64,000 nucleotides of DNA from Bradyrhizobium genosp. SA-3 (GCF_004212635.1 NZ_PSRT01000014.1:24298-88297), one strand, 5' to 3'; shown: positions 43,814 to 52,759, counted from the first letter of the stretch. Program-made: numbers and translations. The notes: generated from the sequence alone by a model not told the origin.

Positions 43814-45010
43814 TCATTTGCTCTTGCTGCTGACAGAAGCCGCTTTCGCGGCGTCCATGCCGATTTCCGCGAGAAGTTCGGCCGTGTGTTCGCCCAGCCG
43901 CGGCGCGTGGCGGCGGAGCCGGAACGGCGCCGAGCTGAAGGACACCGGCGCCCGGATGGATTTGTACGCGCCCTCCGACGGGTGTTTGGCCCGGCTGAAC
44001 ATCCCGACCGCCTTCATGTGCTCGTCGTCAGGGAGATCGGCGAGGCCGAGCACGGGCATGCAGGGAATGCTGACATCGTCGCAAAACGACACCCAGGCGG
44101 CCGTGGAGTGCCGGGGCGCCTCCTCCTCGATGATCTCGTAGAGCGTCTCTAGATGGGCCGCCCGCTCGACCAGTGGAAAGAAGCGGACGTCGGACTTCAG
44201 TTTGGGACGACCGACGAAGTCGAAGAAGTCGCGCCAGTTGCGATCCGAATAAGGAAGAATGCACATGTAGCCGTCACCGGTGCGAAACGGCTTCCGGCGC
44301 GGACTGACGACGCGACTATAGCCGGGATTGCCGAGCGACGGCTCGAAGGCGAAGCCCAGCAGATGCTCGATATAGGCGAACTCCGCCGTGGTCTCGAACA
44401 TCGGCACCTCGACCGCCTGACCTCCGCCGCCGCGCTCGCGCTGGAACAGCGCCGCCATCACCGAATAGGCGATCGCCTGCCCGGAGAGCTTGTCGCACAA
44501 CACCGTCGGCATGAAGGCCGGCTCACCGCGCGCGACCATGTGCAAGGCGGCGAGTCCCGAGCCGGCCTGGATGATATCGTCATAGGCGGCCTTGTCGCGG
44601 TAGGGCCCCTTCTCGCTGAATCCGTAAGCGCCGCAATAAATGATGTCGGGCTTGATGGAGCGGACCGCCTGATAGCCAAGCCCGAGCTTGTCGATGGCCT
44701 TGGGCCGCAGCGAGTGGACGAACACGTCGGCCGTCGCGATCAGCTTGCGCAGGGCCTCCATTCCCGACGGCTGCTTCAGGTCGAGCATGACGCTGCGCTT
44801 GTTGCGGTTGAGATGGAGGAAGCCACCGGCCATTCCTTCATGGCGATTGGGCCGGTAGGTCCGGAACGAGTCACCTTCCTCGCTCTCGATCTTGATCACG
44901 TCGGCGCCGAGATCGGCCATGATGTGGGTCGCAAACGGTCCCATGATCACATTGGTCAGATCGATCACGCGAATTCCGCCCAACGGGCCGTCTGCAGGGG
45001 TCGTGTCCAT
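43814..45010 (-). CDS. CaiB/BaiF CoA-transferase
   Basis: 398 aa. GGIRVIDLTNVIMGPFATHIMADLGADVIKIESEEGDSFR, HLNRNKRSVMLDLKQPSG, catalytic Asp at residue 144 in KAAYDDIIQAGSG. Start ATG at 45010; the frame is open further upstream without homology. It is first in the minus-strand unit that runs through the broken hydratase to acyl-CoA dehydrogenase pair 2, and is divergent from the TRAP operon. Confidence 0.88.
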   Translation of the reverse strand: MDTTPADGPLGGIRVIDLTNVIMGPFATHIMADLGADVIKIESEEGDSFRTYRPNRHEGMAGGFLHLNRNKRSVMLDLKQPSGMEALRKLIATADVFVHSLRPKAIDKLGLGYQAVRSIKPDIIYCGAYGFSEKGPYRDKAAYDDIIQAGSGLAALHMVARGEPAFMPTVLCDKLSGQAIAYSVMAALFQRERGGGGQAVEVPMFETTAEFAYIEHLLGFAFEPSLGNPGYSRVVSPRRKPFRTGDGYMCILPYSDRNWRDFFDFVGRPKLKSDVRFFPLVERAAHLETLYEIIEEEAPRHSTAAWVSFCDDVSIPCMPVLGLADLPDDEHMKAVGMFSRAKHPSEGAYKSIRAPVSFSSAPFRLRRHAPRLGEHTAELLAEIGMDAAKAASVSSKSK

Positions 45011-45115
45011 CCCGAAGCTCTCTCGTTCATTGGCCGCCGCGGCGGGCGCGTGCCGCGCGGACGTCCAACTTCTACGTGATTGCATTTCGATCAATACGGT
45101 TCGGCACGATCGCGC

Positions 45116-45135
45116 CAATTATCACATATGCGATT
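45116..45135. promoter_or_regulatory. Putative IclR operator G between CaiB and TRAP operons
   Basis: ATCACATATGCGAT (45121-45134) is an imperfect palindrome centred on CATATG and keeps the CACATATG half of site C. It lies in the 118-208-bp divergent region between the CaiB unit and the TRAP genes, so one site could control both. Confidence 0.45.
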
Positions 45136-46216
45136 GATTACGACCCTCCGCTCTCTTGCTGGCGGGAATGCGATCAAACATAGTTCCGCCCAACCACAAA
45201 AAGACTTGGGAGAAAACAATGAAATCGACGAGCCGTGCCGACTTGCGGGCGTGATCGCGGGGGCGCTTGCACTGGCCGGCCTTGCAGCGCCCGCCGCAGC
45301 CGCCGAGAAGTGGGACCTTTACATCTACAATCCCGTGGCGACCGTGGCAGCTGCCAAGGGCATGAGTGCCGTCGCCGAGCAGATCGAAAAGGACACCGGT
45401 GGCGAGCTGTCGGTCAGGCTGCACCTCGGGGGATCGCTTCCGATCAACACCACTACCATCACGCAGGCCGTCAGCGACGACGTCGTTCAGATGGGCGACG
45501 ACGGATATTTTCTCGGCAACGTGCCGATTGGCGGCGTCCTGCGACTACCGATGCTGATCCGCTCTCTCGATGAATACAAGAAGGCGGCGGACATCATGGC
45601 GCCGTACCTGGAAAAGGCCTTCGAAAAGAAGGGCGTCCTGGTACTCGGCCAATACCTCTATCCTTACCAGGTCGCATTCTCGAGCAAGAAGCTGACTTCG
45701 CTGGCCGACGTCAAGGGCCAGAAGATCCGCGTGACGTCGCCCGAGCAAGGTGAGTTCATCAAGCGGCTCGGCGGCGTGCCGGTCACGCTCGGCGCCCCAG
45801 AAGTCCCCTCCGCGCTCGACCGCAGCATTGTCGATGGCGTCCTCACCGCCAACACCGGCGGCGGAAATACCTGGAAGGACTTGCTCAAGTTCAATTACCG
45901 GCTCGGCATCAACTATTTCAACTCCGTCGTCATCGTGAACAAGGAGCGCTTCAACAAGCTATCGCCGGAGGTCCAGGCCAAGGTCCGTAAGGCCGTCGCC
46001 GACAACATGCCGCTGATCACCAAGGCCATGGCAGATGAAGAAGACAACCTCAGCAAGAAATTTGCCGAAGGCGGCATGACGGTGACAGAGCCGCAGCCCG
46101 GCGATCTCGACGTCGGCACCAAGGCGATCTCGGCCTATTGGGACGAATGGGCGAAATCGAAGGGGCCGGACGCTGCCGCCGCGCTCAAGCAGGTTCGTGC
46201 GGCGCTTGGCCGGTGA
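45128..46216 (+). CDS. TRAP substrate-binding protein DctP, probable frameshift in the signal peptide
   Basis: The mature part is a normal DctP protein (EKWDLYIYNPVATVAAAKG to RAALGR, about 305 aa). The start is odd. The only well-placed ribosome binding site (GGGAGAAAACA) precedes an ATG at 45219 that reads MKSTSRADLRA and then stops at 45252. One extra G in the GGG at 45247-45249 would join it to GVIAGALALAGLAAPAAAA, a perfect signal peptide. The frame as given must start at ATG 45128, making a 59-residue leader that overlaps operator G. Either a real frameshift or a base-call error. Confidence 0.75.
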   Translation: MRLITTLRSLAGGNAIKHSSAQPQKDLGENNEIDEPCRLAGVIAGALALAGLAAPAAAAEKWDLYIYNPVATVAAAKGMSAVAEQIEKDTGGELSVRLHLGGSLPINTTTITQAVSDDVVQMGDDGYFLGNVPIGGVLRLPMLIRSLDEYKKAADIMAPYLEKAFEKKGVLVLGQYLYPYQVAFSSKKLTSLADVKGQKIRVTSPEQGEFIKRLGGVPVTLGAPEVPSALDRSIVDGVLTANTGGGNTWKDLLKFNYRLGINYFNSVVIVNKERFNKLSPEVQAKVRKAVADNMPLITKAMADEEDNLSKKFAEGGMTVTEPQPGDLDVGTKAISAYWDEWAKSKGPDAAAALKQVRAALGR

Positions 46217-46222
46217 TCAATC

Positions 46223-46774
46223 ATGGCCAACATCGAGATCAAGGAGGTGGCGCCTGACGGCGCCGTCCACCTCATCGACAACGTCTCGTCGGGCCCCGGT
46301 CCGGTCGAGAACGCCTCGGAAGCGCTCTGCGCGATTCTCCTGATCGCGATGATCATCCTGATCGGGGCCGAGGCGATCGCGCGCAATGTGTTCGCGACGT
46401 CGCTTCAGATTACCGACGAAATCGGAGGTTATCTGCTGGTGGCGACGACCTTCCTGAGCATGTCGGTCGCGGAGGCCCATGGCGCGTTTCACCGGGTCGA
46501 ATTGGTCCAGGCGCGTCTCGGACAATCCGCCCGGCTGGCGTCGCAGATCATCTTCGATCTGATGTCGCTCGTCGCCTCCGCATTCATCACCTGGCAACTG
46601 ACGCGCCTGGTCATGAACTCATGGCGCTCGGAGGACGTAGCGCCGACGCCGCTACAGACGCCGCTCTGGATACCACAAGCCGCCATGGCGATCGGCATGT
46701 TCCTGCTCTGCCTTGCCCTCGTCCGCACCATCCTGACCAAAGTCCGCCGGCTTCGCGGGAGTGTGCAGCCATGA
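46223..46774 (+). CDS. TRAP transporter small permease (DctQ)
   Basis: 183 aa with four hydrophobic segments (ALCAILLIAMIILIGAEAIARN, ITDEIGGYLLVATTFLSMSVA, SQIIFDLMSLVASAFITW, AAMAIGMFLLCLALV). DctQ subunits bridge the binding protein and the large permease. It starts 6 bp after the dctP stop and its stop overlaps the dctM start (ATGA). Confidence 0.9.
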   Translation: MANIEIKEVAPDGAVHLIDNVSSGPGPVENASEALCAILLIAMIILIGAEAIARNVFATSLQITDEIGGYLLVATTFLSMSVAEAHGAFHRVELVQARLGQSARLASQIIFDLMSLVASAFITWQLTRLVMNSWRSEDVAPTPLQTPLWIPQAAMAIGMFLLCLALVRTILTKVRRLRGSVQP

Positions 46775-48078
46775 CCCCGGGTGTGGAACTGATTTTCGTC
46801 CTTGCGGTCTTCGTCGGCCTGCTTTGCGTGGGCATGACGATCCCGTTTGCGATCACCGTACCGTCCGTCCTCTATCTGCTCCTGCACGCAGGGCTGCCCG
46901 GATTGAAGGGCATCGGCCTCGTCAGTTGGGGCAGCATGGACAGCTTTACGCTGAGTGCGATCCCGCTGTTCATATTGATGGCCGAAATCCTCCAAGAGAG
47001 CCGTTTGAGCTTGCGGGTCTATCATGGCCTGTCCAAGCTGGTATCCTGGATTCCCGGCGGCCTGCTGCAAACCAACATCGCCGGCTGCGCCATCTTCGCC
47101 GCCATCAGCGGCTCGAGCGTGGTCACCGCCGCGTCGATTGGGCGCGTCGCGCTTCCTGAATTGCAAAAACGCAAGTACAGTCCGCGCCTGTCCGCTGGCT
47201 CGCTGGCGGCGGGAGGCACGCTCGGCATCCTGATTCCGCCGAGCATCGCGATGATCGTCTACGGCACCTTCACCGAGACTTCCGTCGCAAAACTGTTCAT
47301 GGCCGGCATCATGCCCGGCCTGCTGCTGACCGCGATGTTCATGGCATATGTCGCGGTGCATGCCTGGTTCAGGGCCGGGTCCGCTCCAATCGAAGCCGGC
47401 GCCCGGTCGGTTCGCGAACTCGTCGCAGCCCTGCTCGACGTTATCCCCTTCATGGCCTTGATCGGCGGGACCATCGGCAGCATCTATTCGGGCCTGGTGA
47501 CGCCAACCGAGGCCGCGGCCGTCGGCTGCGTGCTGGCCATGATCATTGCGGTGTTCTGGGGCGAATTCAGTGTCGCAATTCTGTGGCACGCGTTGCAAAC
47601 CACCGTGCGCGTCTGCGGCAACATCCTGTTCATCGTTTATGCCGCCTTCCTGTTCTCCTACGCGATCAGCTATGCCGGCGTCGGCGAGCAGATCACGCAG
47701 TTCCTGGTCAATCTGAAGCTCTCCAAGCTGGAATTCTTCTTCGCATTGTTCGTTCTCTACACCGTGCTGGGCTGCCTGGTCGAAAGCCTCGGCATGATCG
47801 TGGTGACGGTGCCGCTGCTCTATCCGGTTCTCGTTCAATACGGCATCGATCCGATCTGGTTCGGCGTCATCCTGGTGCTCTTCATCGAGATGGGCCAGAT
47901 CTCGCCTCCGATCGGCATCAACCTGTTCGTGATCCAGAGCATCTGGACCGGTAGGCTGAGCGACGTCGTCGCGGGCACAGTCCCGTTCCACCTGATCATG
48001 TTCGTGCTGCTCGGCCTGCTCGTGATCTTCCCCGAAATCGCGATGTGGCTGCCGTCGCAAGTCACTGCCGTGCCTTGA
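46771..48078 (+). CDS. TRAP transporter large permease (DctM)
   Basis: 435 aa with about 12 membrane segments. Signatures include SAIPLFILMAEILQESRL, GCAIFAAISGSSVVTAASIGRVALPE, GTLGILIPPSIAMIVYG and ISPPIGINLFVIQS. ATG at 46771 overlaps the dctQ stop. With the DctP and DctQ products it imports an organic acid by a secondary, ion-coupled mechanism, separately from the Liv-type importer. Confidence 0.92.
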   Translation: MTPGVELIFVLAVFVGLLCVGMTIPFAITVPSVLYLLLHAGLPGLKGIGLVSWGSMDSFTLSAIPLFILMAEILQESRLSLRVYHGLSKLVSWIPGGLLQTNIAGCAIFAAISGSSVVTAASIGRVALPELQKRKYSPRLSAGSLAAGGTLGILIPPSIAMIVYGTFTETSVAKLFMAGIMPGLLLTAMFMAYVAVHAWFRAGSAPIEAGARSVRELVAALLDVIPFMALIGGTIGSIYSGLVTPTEAAAVGCVLAMIIAVFWGEFSVAILWHALQTTVRVCGNILFIVYAAFLFSYAISYAGVGEQITQFLVNLKLSKLEFFFALFVLYTVLGCLVESLGMIVVTVPLLYPVLVQYGIDPIWFGVILVLFIEMGQISPPIGINLFVIQSIWTGRLSDVVAGTVPFHLIMFVLLGLLVIFPEIAMWLPSQVTAVP

Positions 48079-48091
48079 GCGAGATGCCCTG

Positions 48092-49009
48092 ATGTATGCA
48101 CCACCCGAAGAGATCAAGACCGAGGTCTTCGCCCGACTGCCGGACAAGTTCCGCCGCAAGGACCCCGACAATGCCTGGTCGCTGGTGAACCGCCGAGGAC
48201 TGGCCGCGGATTCCTTCATCGAAGGCCCATCGTTCGACCGCGACGGCAATCTCTATATCGTCGACATTCCTTATGGACGGATCTTCCGGATCTCGCCGGC
48301 GGGAGAGTTCACGCTGGTCGCCGAATATGACGGCGAACCGAACGGGTTGAAGATCGCGCGCGAGGGGCGGATCGTCATCACGGACTATCGCCACGGCCTC
48401 ATGACGCTCGACCCGGCCAGCGGCAAGGTCAGCTCCCTGCTGGAGCGGCGCTGGTCCGAGCGCTTCAAGGGCGTCAACGACTTGGTCTTTGCCGGCAACG
48501 GCGACATCTATTTCACCGACCAGGGTCAGACTGGGATGCATGACCCGACGGGCCGGGTCTATCGGTTGCGCGTGGACGGAGCCCTCGACCAGATCGTCAA
48601 CACCGTCCCCAGTCCGAACGGCCTCGTGCTGAACGGCAGCGAGCACATCCTTTACGTGGCCGCCACCCGGGGCAATGCAATCTGGCGGATACCGCTGATG
48701 CCTGACGGCACCGCATCGAAGGTCGGGATCTTCATCCAGCTGTCCGGGAGCCTGGGCGGACCGGACGGACTTGCGATGGATGAGCAGGACAACCTTGCGA
48801 TCGCTCACGCGGGCCTCGGCACTGTCTGGATCTTCAGCCGCCTTGGCGAGCCGCTGTATCGGGTTCGATCCTGCCAAGGCCTCGCCACCACCAACCTGGC
48901 CTATGGCGGCGCCGACAACAGGAATCTCTACATCACAGAATCCGAGACCGGCTGCGTGCTGGTCGCGCGACTTCCCGTTGCTGGACGGGCCATGGCATCG
49001 CATCGATAG
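48092..49009 (+). CDS. SMP-30/gluconolactonase family beta-propeller protein
   Basis: 305 aa. IEGPSFDRDGNLYIVDIPYGRIFRIS (metal-binding Glu), EPNGLKIAREGRIVITDYRHGL, GVNDLVFAGNGDIYFTDQ and SPNGLVLNGSEHILYVAAT are the repeating blades with the Asn/Asp calcium ligands of lactonases. It follows dctM by 13 bp in the TRAP operon. With two amidohydrolases and a dienelactone hydrolase it is the fourth candidate lactonase of the block. Confidence 0.87.
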   Translation: MYAPPEEIKTEVFARLPDKFRRKDPDNAWSLVNRRGLAADSFIEGPSFDRDGNLYIVDIPYGRIFRISPAGEFTLVAEYDGEPNGLKIAREGRIVITDYRHGLMTLDPASGKVSSLLERRWSERFKGVNDLVFAGNGDIYFTDQGQTGMHDPTGRVYRLRVDGALDQIVNTVPSPNGLVLNGSEHILYVAATRGNAIWRIPLMPDGTASKVGIFIQLSGSLGGPDGLAMDEQDNLAIAHAGLGTVWIFSRLGEPLYRVRSCQGLATTNLAYGGADNRNLYITESETGCVLVARLPVAGRAMASHR

Positions 49010-49085
49010 TGGCGGACTAGCTTGGCAAGATTAGAGACCCCGCAGCCCGAATATGTTTGCTACGAAGAATGAAAGGACAGCCTTC

Positions 49086-50054
49086 ATGTTGAGGAAGGTT
49101 CGAACAATCATATTGATGCTCGTCCTGACGGCCTCGGGGGCGGCGATGGCCGCGTGGCCCGAGGACAAGCCGATCGAGGTTGTCGTTGGCTTCGCCGCGG
49201 GCGGCGGGACCGACGTCATGGCTCGCAAGCTGCTTCCCTTCGTCGAGAAGCGGCTCGGCGGAAACGCGCGGTTTGTCGTCGTCAACAAGCCCGGCGCCGG
49301 CGGCGAGATCGCGTTCACCGCGATCGCACGCGCTGCTCCCGACGCCTATTCGATGGGCGTGGTCAACGTGCCCGGCTACAACTTTCTGCCGATGACGCGG
49401 AAGACCCAGTACACCATGGACGAGATCCGTCTGGTCGCACGCGTGGTCGACGATCCCGGCGTGATCGTCGTTCGCAACGATAGCCCGTTCACGACGCTCG
49501 CTAGCGTTCTCGACGCGCTACGCAAGAAGCCCGGTTCGATCACGTTCGGACATAACGGAGCCGGCACCAACGGCCACCTGGCCATCCGCATGCTCGCGAA
49601 GGCTGCCGGCGTCGAGCCAAACGAGATTTCCTATCGCGGAACGGCAGCTCAGAGGACCGACGTCCTCGGGGGTCATCTCGATATCGGAATGGTGAGCCTG
49701 AGCGAGGTGCCCGAATTGCACGGTACGAACAAGGGCGAACTCCGGGCCATCGCAATCCTCTCGAAGGCTCGTTCCCCGTCCCTGCCCGGCGTACCCACCG
49801 CCGAGGAAGCCGGCGTTCCCGTCATCATGACCGCGGAGCGCGGCTTTGCCCTGCCGAAGGGTGCACCCGACGACGTCGCGAAGAAGCTCCAATCTGCAAT
49901 CGCTGAGAGCCTCAGGGATCCCGACTACATCAAGAGTTCGCCTGGTGATGCTCCGGTGCTCGCCTTCATGCCCGGAGCCGAATGGCAGAAGCGCCTTGAC
50001 GCGATGACGAAGACCTTGCAGCCGCTTGCCGGCGAGTTGACCGAGTCGAAATAG
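49086..50054 (+). CDS. Bug/TctC family tripartite tricarboxylate transporter substrate-binding protein
   Basis: 322 aa. Signal peptide residues 1-22, then WPEDKPIEVVVGFAAGGGTDVMARKL, NKPGAGGEI and GAGTNGHLAIRMLAKAAGVEPNEISYRG, the two ligand loops of Bug proteins. The ATG at 49086 follows AAAGGAC and is better than an upstream start at 49053. No TctA/TctB permease is nearby, which is common for these orphan binders; it may sense rather than transport. Last gene before guaA. Confidence 0.9.
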   Translation: MLRKVRTIILMLVLTASGAAMAAWPEDKPIEVVVGFAAGGGTDVMARKLLPFVEKRLGGNARFVVVNKPGAGGEIAFTAIARAAPDAYSMGVVNVPGYNFLPMTRKTQYTMDEIRLVARVVDDPGVIVVRNDSPFTTLASVLDALRKKPGSITFGHNGAGTNGHLAIRMLAKAAGVEPNEISYRGTAAQRTDVLGGHLDIGMVSLSEVPELHGTNKGELRAIAILSKARSPSLPGVPTAEEAGVPVIMTAERGFALPKGAPDDVAKKLQSAIAESLRDPDYIKSSPGDAPVLAFMPGAEWQKRLDAMTKTLQPLAGELTESK

Positions 50055-50339
50055 CTCAGTCGTCGGAGCGAGCCAGGCACACCGATCCGTCACGGATTAG
50101 AAGGCATGCCCGGCGCTCGCGAGGAATCTTCCGACGAGTATAGGCGATCCAGTTTGCATGCTGAGCGGCAAGTATTGACGCCCCTGTCCTTTTTGCGCGC
50201 TCAACTGCGCTGACGCACTCTATGTCAAGCGTGCCGTTGTGGCCGCTCTCAGAAAGGCTAAACCACTTCGGTTACAGGATCCTCATTACACGAGGGCCTC
50301 CCAAGACTACGACAAACTACGCAATAGCTGCCCGCAGCA

Positions 50340-50357
50340 CTACTCCCACTCAATCGT
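50340..50357 (+). repeat. guaA 3'-end copy of the direct repeat (candidate att site)
   Basis: CTACTCCCACTCAATCGT covers the stop codon and last five codons of guaA (TIEWE-stop on the minus strand) and matches 16517-16534 at 16 of 18 positions in direct orientation. The 3' end of guaA is a known integration target for genomic islands. The 285 bp between the Bug gene and this repeat hold nothing I can name. Confidence 0.5.
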
Positions 50358-51938
50358 CCCGGGCGGCTTGCTCGTCACATCATACACCACCCGGTTCACG
50401 CCCTTCACCTCGTTGATGATGCGCGTGGCGGTCTCGCCTAAGAACTTCATGTCGAACTGGTAGAAGTCCGCGGTCATGCCGTCGGTGGAGGTGACGGCGC
50501 GCAGGCCGACCACATAGTCGTAGGTGCGGCCGTCGCCCATGACGCCGACGGTTTTCACGGGGAGCAGCACGGCAAAAGCCTGCCAGATCTCGTCGTAGAG
50601 GCCGTGCTTGCGGATCTGGTCGATATAGACGGCATCGGCCTTGCGCAGGATGTCGAGCTTGTCCCTGGTGATCTCACCGGGGCAGCGGATGGCGAGGCCG
50701 GGGCCCGGGAACGGGTGGCGGCCGACGAAGATTTCGGGAAGGCCGAGTTCGCGCCCGAGCTTGCGCACCTCGTCCTTGAACAGCTCGCGCAGGGGCTCGA
50801 CGAGCTTCATGTTCATGCGCTCAGGCAGACCGCCGACATTGTGGTGCGACTTGATCGTCACCGAGGGGCCGCCGGTGAAGGAGACGCTCTCGATCACGTC
50901 AGGATAGAGCGTGCCTTGCGCCAGGAAGTCGGCGCCGCCGATCTTCTTGGCCTCCTGCTCGAACACCTCGATGAAAAGGCGGCCGATGGTCTTGCGCTTC
51001 ACCTCCGGGTCGGTGACGCCTTCGAGCTCGCCGAGGAATTGCTTGGAGGCATCCACGTGCACGAGCGGGATGTTGTAGTGGTGGCGGAACAGGTCGACGA
51101 CGGTCTTGGCTTCGTCGAGGCGGAGCAGGCCATGATCGACGAAGACGCAGGTGAGCTGGTCGCCGATGGCCTCATGGATCAGCACGGCCGCGACCGCTGA
51201 ATCGACGCCGCCGGAAAGGCCGCAGATCACCTTGCCCTTGCCGACTTGGCTGCGGATCTTCTGGATCTCCTCCTCGCGGAAGGCGCGCATGGTCCAGTCG
51301 CCGGTGAGGCCGGCGATCTTCCGCACGAAATTGCGGATCAGTTTGGCGCCGTCGGGCGTGTGCACCACTTCGGGGTGGAACATCAGGCCGTAATATTTGC
51401 GCGTCTCATCCTGGATGACCGCGAAGGGCGCGTTCGGCGAGGTGCCGGCGACGGAGAAGCCCGGCGGCATCTTGGTGATGCGGTCGCCATGGCTCATCCA
51501 GACCTGGTGTTTGCCGCCTGATGACCAGATGTCCTCGAACAGCTGGCTCTTGGCCTTGACCTCGACATCGGCGCGGCCGAATTCGCGGTGATGGCCGCCT
51601 TCGACCTCGCCGCCCAGCTGGGCCGCCATGGTCATCTGGCCGTAGCAGATGCCCATCACCGGCACGCCGGAATCGAAGATCGCCTGCGGGGCGCGGGGCG
51701 AGCCGGCCTCATGCACCGATTCCGGGCCGCCGGAGAGGATCACCGCTTTCGGCTTCATCTCGTCGAAGGCGGCTTCGGCCTTGTTGAACGGGACGATCTC
51801 GCAATAGACGCCGTCCTCGCGCACGCGACGCGCAATCAGCTGCGTCACCTGGCTGCCGAAGTCGACGATGAGAATCTTGTCGTGCGCCGAGGCCACCGAG
51901 GGCGTCGACGCGGAGCGGTCGTTCTGTGCTGCTGTCAT
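50340..51938 (-). CDS. guaA: GMP synthase (glutamine-hydrolysing)
   Basis: 532 aa. N-terminal class I glutamine amidotransferase: [21 protein letters not shown], nucleophilic Cys in VMGICYGQM near residue 98, His-Glu in [10 protein letters not shown]. Then the ATP-pyrophosphatase domain with SGGVDS in [16 protein letters not shown], and the C-terminal dimerisation domain ending TIEWE. It converts XMP, ATP and glutamine to GMP. A housekeeping gene; the product of guaB at 59 kb makes its substrate. Confidence 0.97.
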   Translation of the reverse strand: MTAAQNDRSASTPSVASAHDKILIVDFGSQVTQLIARRVREDGVYCEIVPFNKAEAAFDEMKPKAVILSGGPESVHEAGSPRAPQAIFDSGVPVMGICYGQMTMAAQLGGEVEGGHHREFGRADVEVKAKSQLFEDIWSSGGKHQVWMSHGDRITKMPPGFSVAGTSPNAPFAVIQDETRKYYGLMFHPEVVHTPDGAKLIRNFVRKIAGLTGDWTMRAFREEEIQKIRSQVGKGKVICGLSGGVDSAVAAVLIHEAIGDQLTCVFVDHGLLRLDEAKTVVDLFRHHYNIPLVHVDASKQFLGELEGVTDPEVKRKTIGRLFIEVFEQEAKKIGGADFLAQGTLYPDVIESVSFTGGPSVTIKSHHNVGGLPERMNMKLVEPLRELFKDEVRKLGRELGLPEIFVGRHPFPGPGLAIRCPGEITRDKLDILRKADAVYIDQIRKHGLYDEIWQAFAVLLPVKTVGVMGDGRTYDYVVGLRAVTSTDGMTADFYQFDMKFLGETATRIINEVKGVNRVVYDVTSKPPGTIEWE

Positions 51939-52088
51939 GGCCAGCAGATACGCGACGCGCGGGCGGGCCGCAACCGCGGTGGCGGCGCGCCCACATGCTT
52001 TCTTTGGGCATGGACAAACCGCTATAGGTAAGTATTATTGACCTAATTGGTCCGCTTCTCAAACTGAGGGCCGATGAGGGAGAACGCC

Positions 52089-52460
52089 ATGTCACAGCAT
52101 CATCAGCCATCAACGCTCGCGGCGCTCGGCCGCACCTGGGTCGAGGCCTGGAACGCGCGCGACCTCGAACGCGTGCTCAGGCTCTATGACGAGGAGGCCG
52201 TGATGACGTCGGACCGCATCCCCGTGATGGGGTTCGATGCCAGCGGCACCGTGCGCGGCAAGGACGCGCTTCGCGCCTATTGGGGCAAGGCGCTGGGGCT
52301 GCTGCCAGAGCTGCATTTCTCGCTGATCGATGTGTTCGTCAGCCCCGACAGTGTCGTGGTGTTCTACGCGAACGAGCGTGGGAAGAAGATCTGCGAGTAT
52401 TTGCGGGTGAATGCGGCGGGGCTGATCGTGCAGGGCTCGGCCAATCATCTGGTGCAGTGA
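52089..52460 (+). CDS. Nuclear transport factor 2-like (SnoaL-type) protein
   Basis: 123 aa. The cone-fold pattern is LGRTWVEAWNARDLERVLRLYDEEAVMTS, VRGKDALRAYWGKAL and FYANERGKKICEYLRVNAAGLI. Such proteins are small enzymes or binding proteins of unknown substrate. The ATG at 52089 follows GAGGGAGAACGCC; an in-frame ATG at 52074 is less well placed. Divergent from guaA. Confidence 0.82.
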   Translation: MSQHHQPSTLAALGRTWVEAWNARDLERVLRLYDEEAVMTSDRIPVMGFDASGTVRGKDALRAYWGKALGLLPELHFSLIDVFVSPDSVVVFYANERGKKICEYLRVNAAGLIVQGSANHLVQ

Positions 52461-52475
52461 CGCCCCACCCACCGC

Positions 52476-52578
52476 CGTCATTCCCCGCGAAAGCGGGGAA
52501 TCCAGTACGCCGCGGCCTCTCCCGTGTTACGGCACGGCCTCTGGAATACTGGATCGCCCGCCTTCGCGGGCGATGACA
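52476..52578. repeat. Intergenic palindromic element 1
   Basis: Two hairpins (CCCCGC-GAAA-GCGGGG at the left, CGCCCGC-CTTC-GCGGGCG at the right) are flanked by inverted CGTCATT and ATGACAG ends, with GAATCCAGTA and TACTGGAT facing each other inside. This is a composite REP-like element, most likely part of a family dispersed in the chromosome. Confidence 0.7.
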
Positions 52579-52609
52579 GCGAGATTGAGGCGCGAGCGTT
52601 CCCCAAACT

Positions 52610-52697
52610 CGTCATTGCGAGGAGCTCTTGCGACGAAGCAATCCAGACTGCCGCCGCGGATGCATTTCTGGATTGCTGCGCTTCGCTCGCAATGACG
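52610..52697. repeat. Intergenic palindromic element 2
   Basis: CGTCATTGCGAG (52610-52621) and CTCGCAATGACG (52686-52697) are perfect inverted ends, with GAAGCAATCCAGA and TCTGGATTGC as inner arms. I recognise this CGTCATTGCGAG family as widespread in rhizobial and related genomes. It lies 32 bp after element 1. Confidence 0.75.
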
Positions 52698-52759
52698 GAG
52701 ACTGCGGCGACGGCGTGCGATAACAGAGCCCCGCCGGCCCAGAGACAGGATCCGAAACC

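Noticed and set aside
46489..48249. 586-codon open frame antisense to the TRAP permease genes
   Set aside because: Extreme His/Asp/Gln/Arg content is what antisense reading of membrane-protein codons gives; no homology pattern.
16084..50339. Integrase, transposase or tRNA that would mark island ends
   Set aside because: None could be found on either strand near 16.5 or 50.3 kb, so the island proposal rests only on the direct repeat, base composition and gene content.
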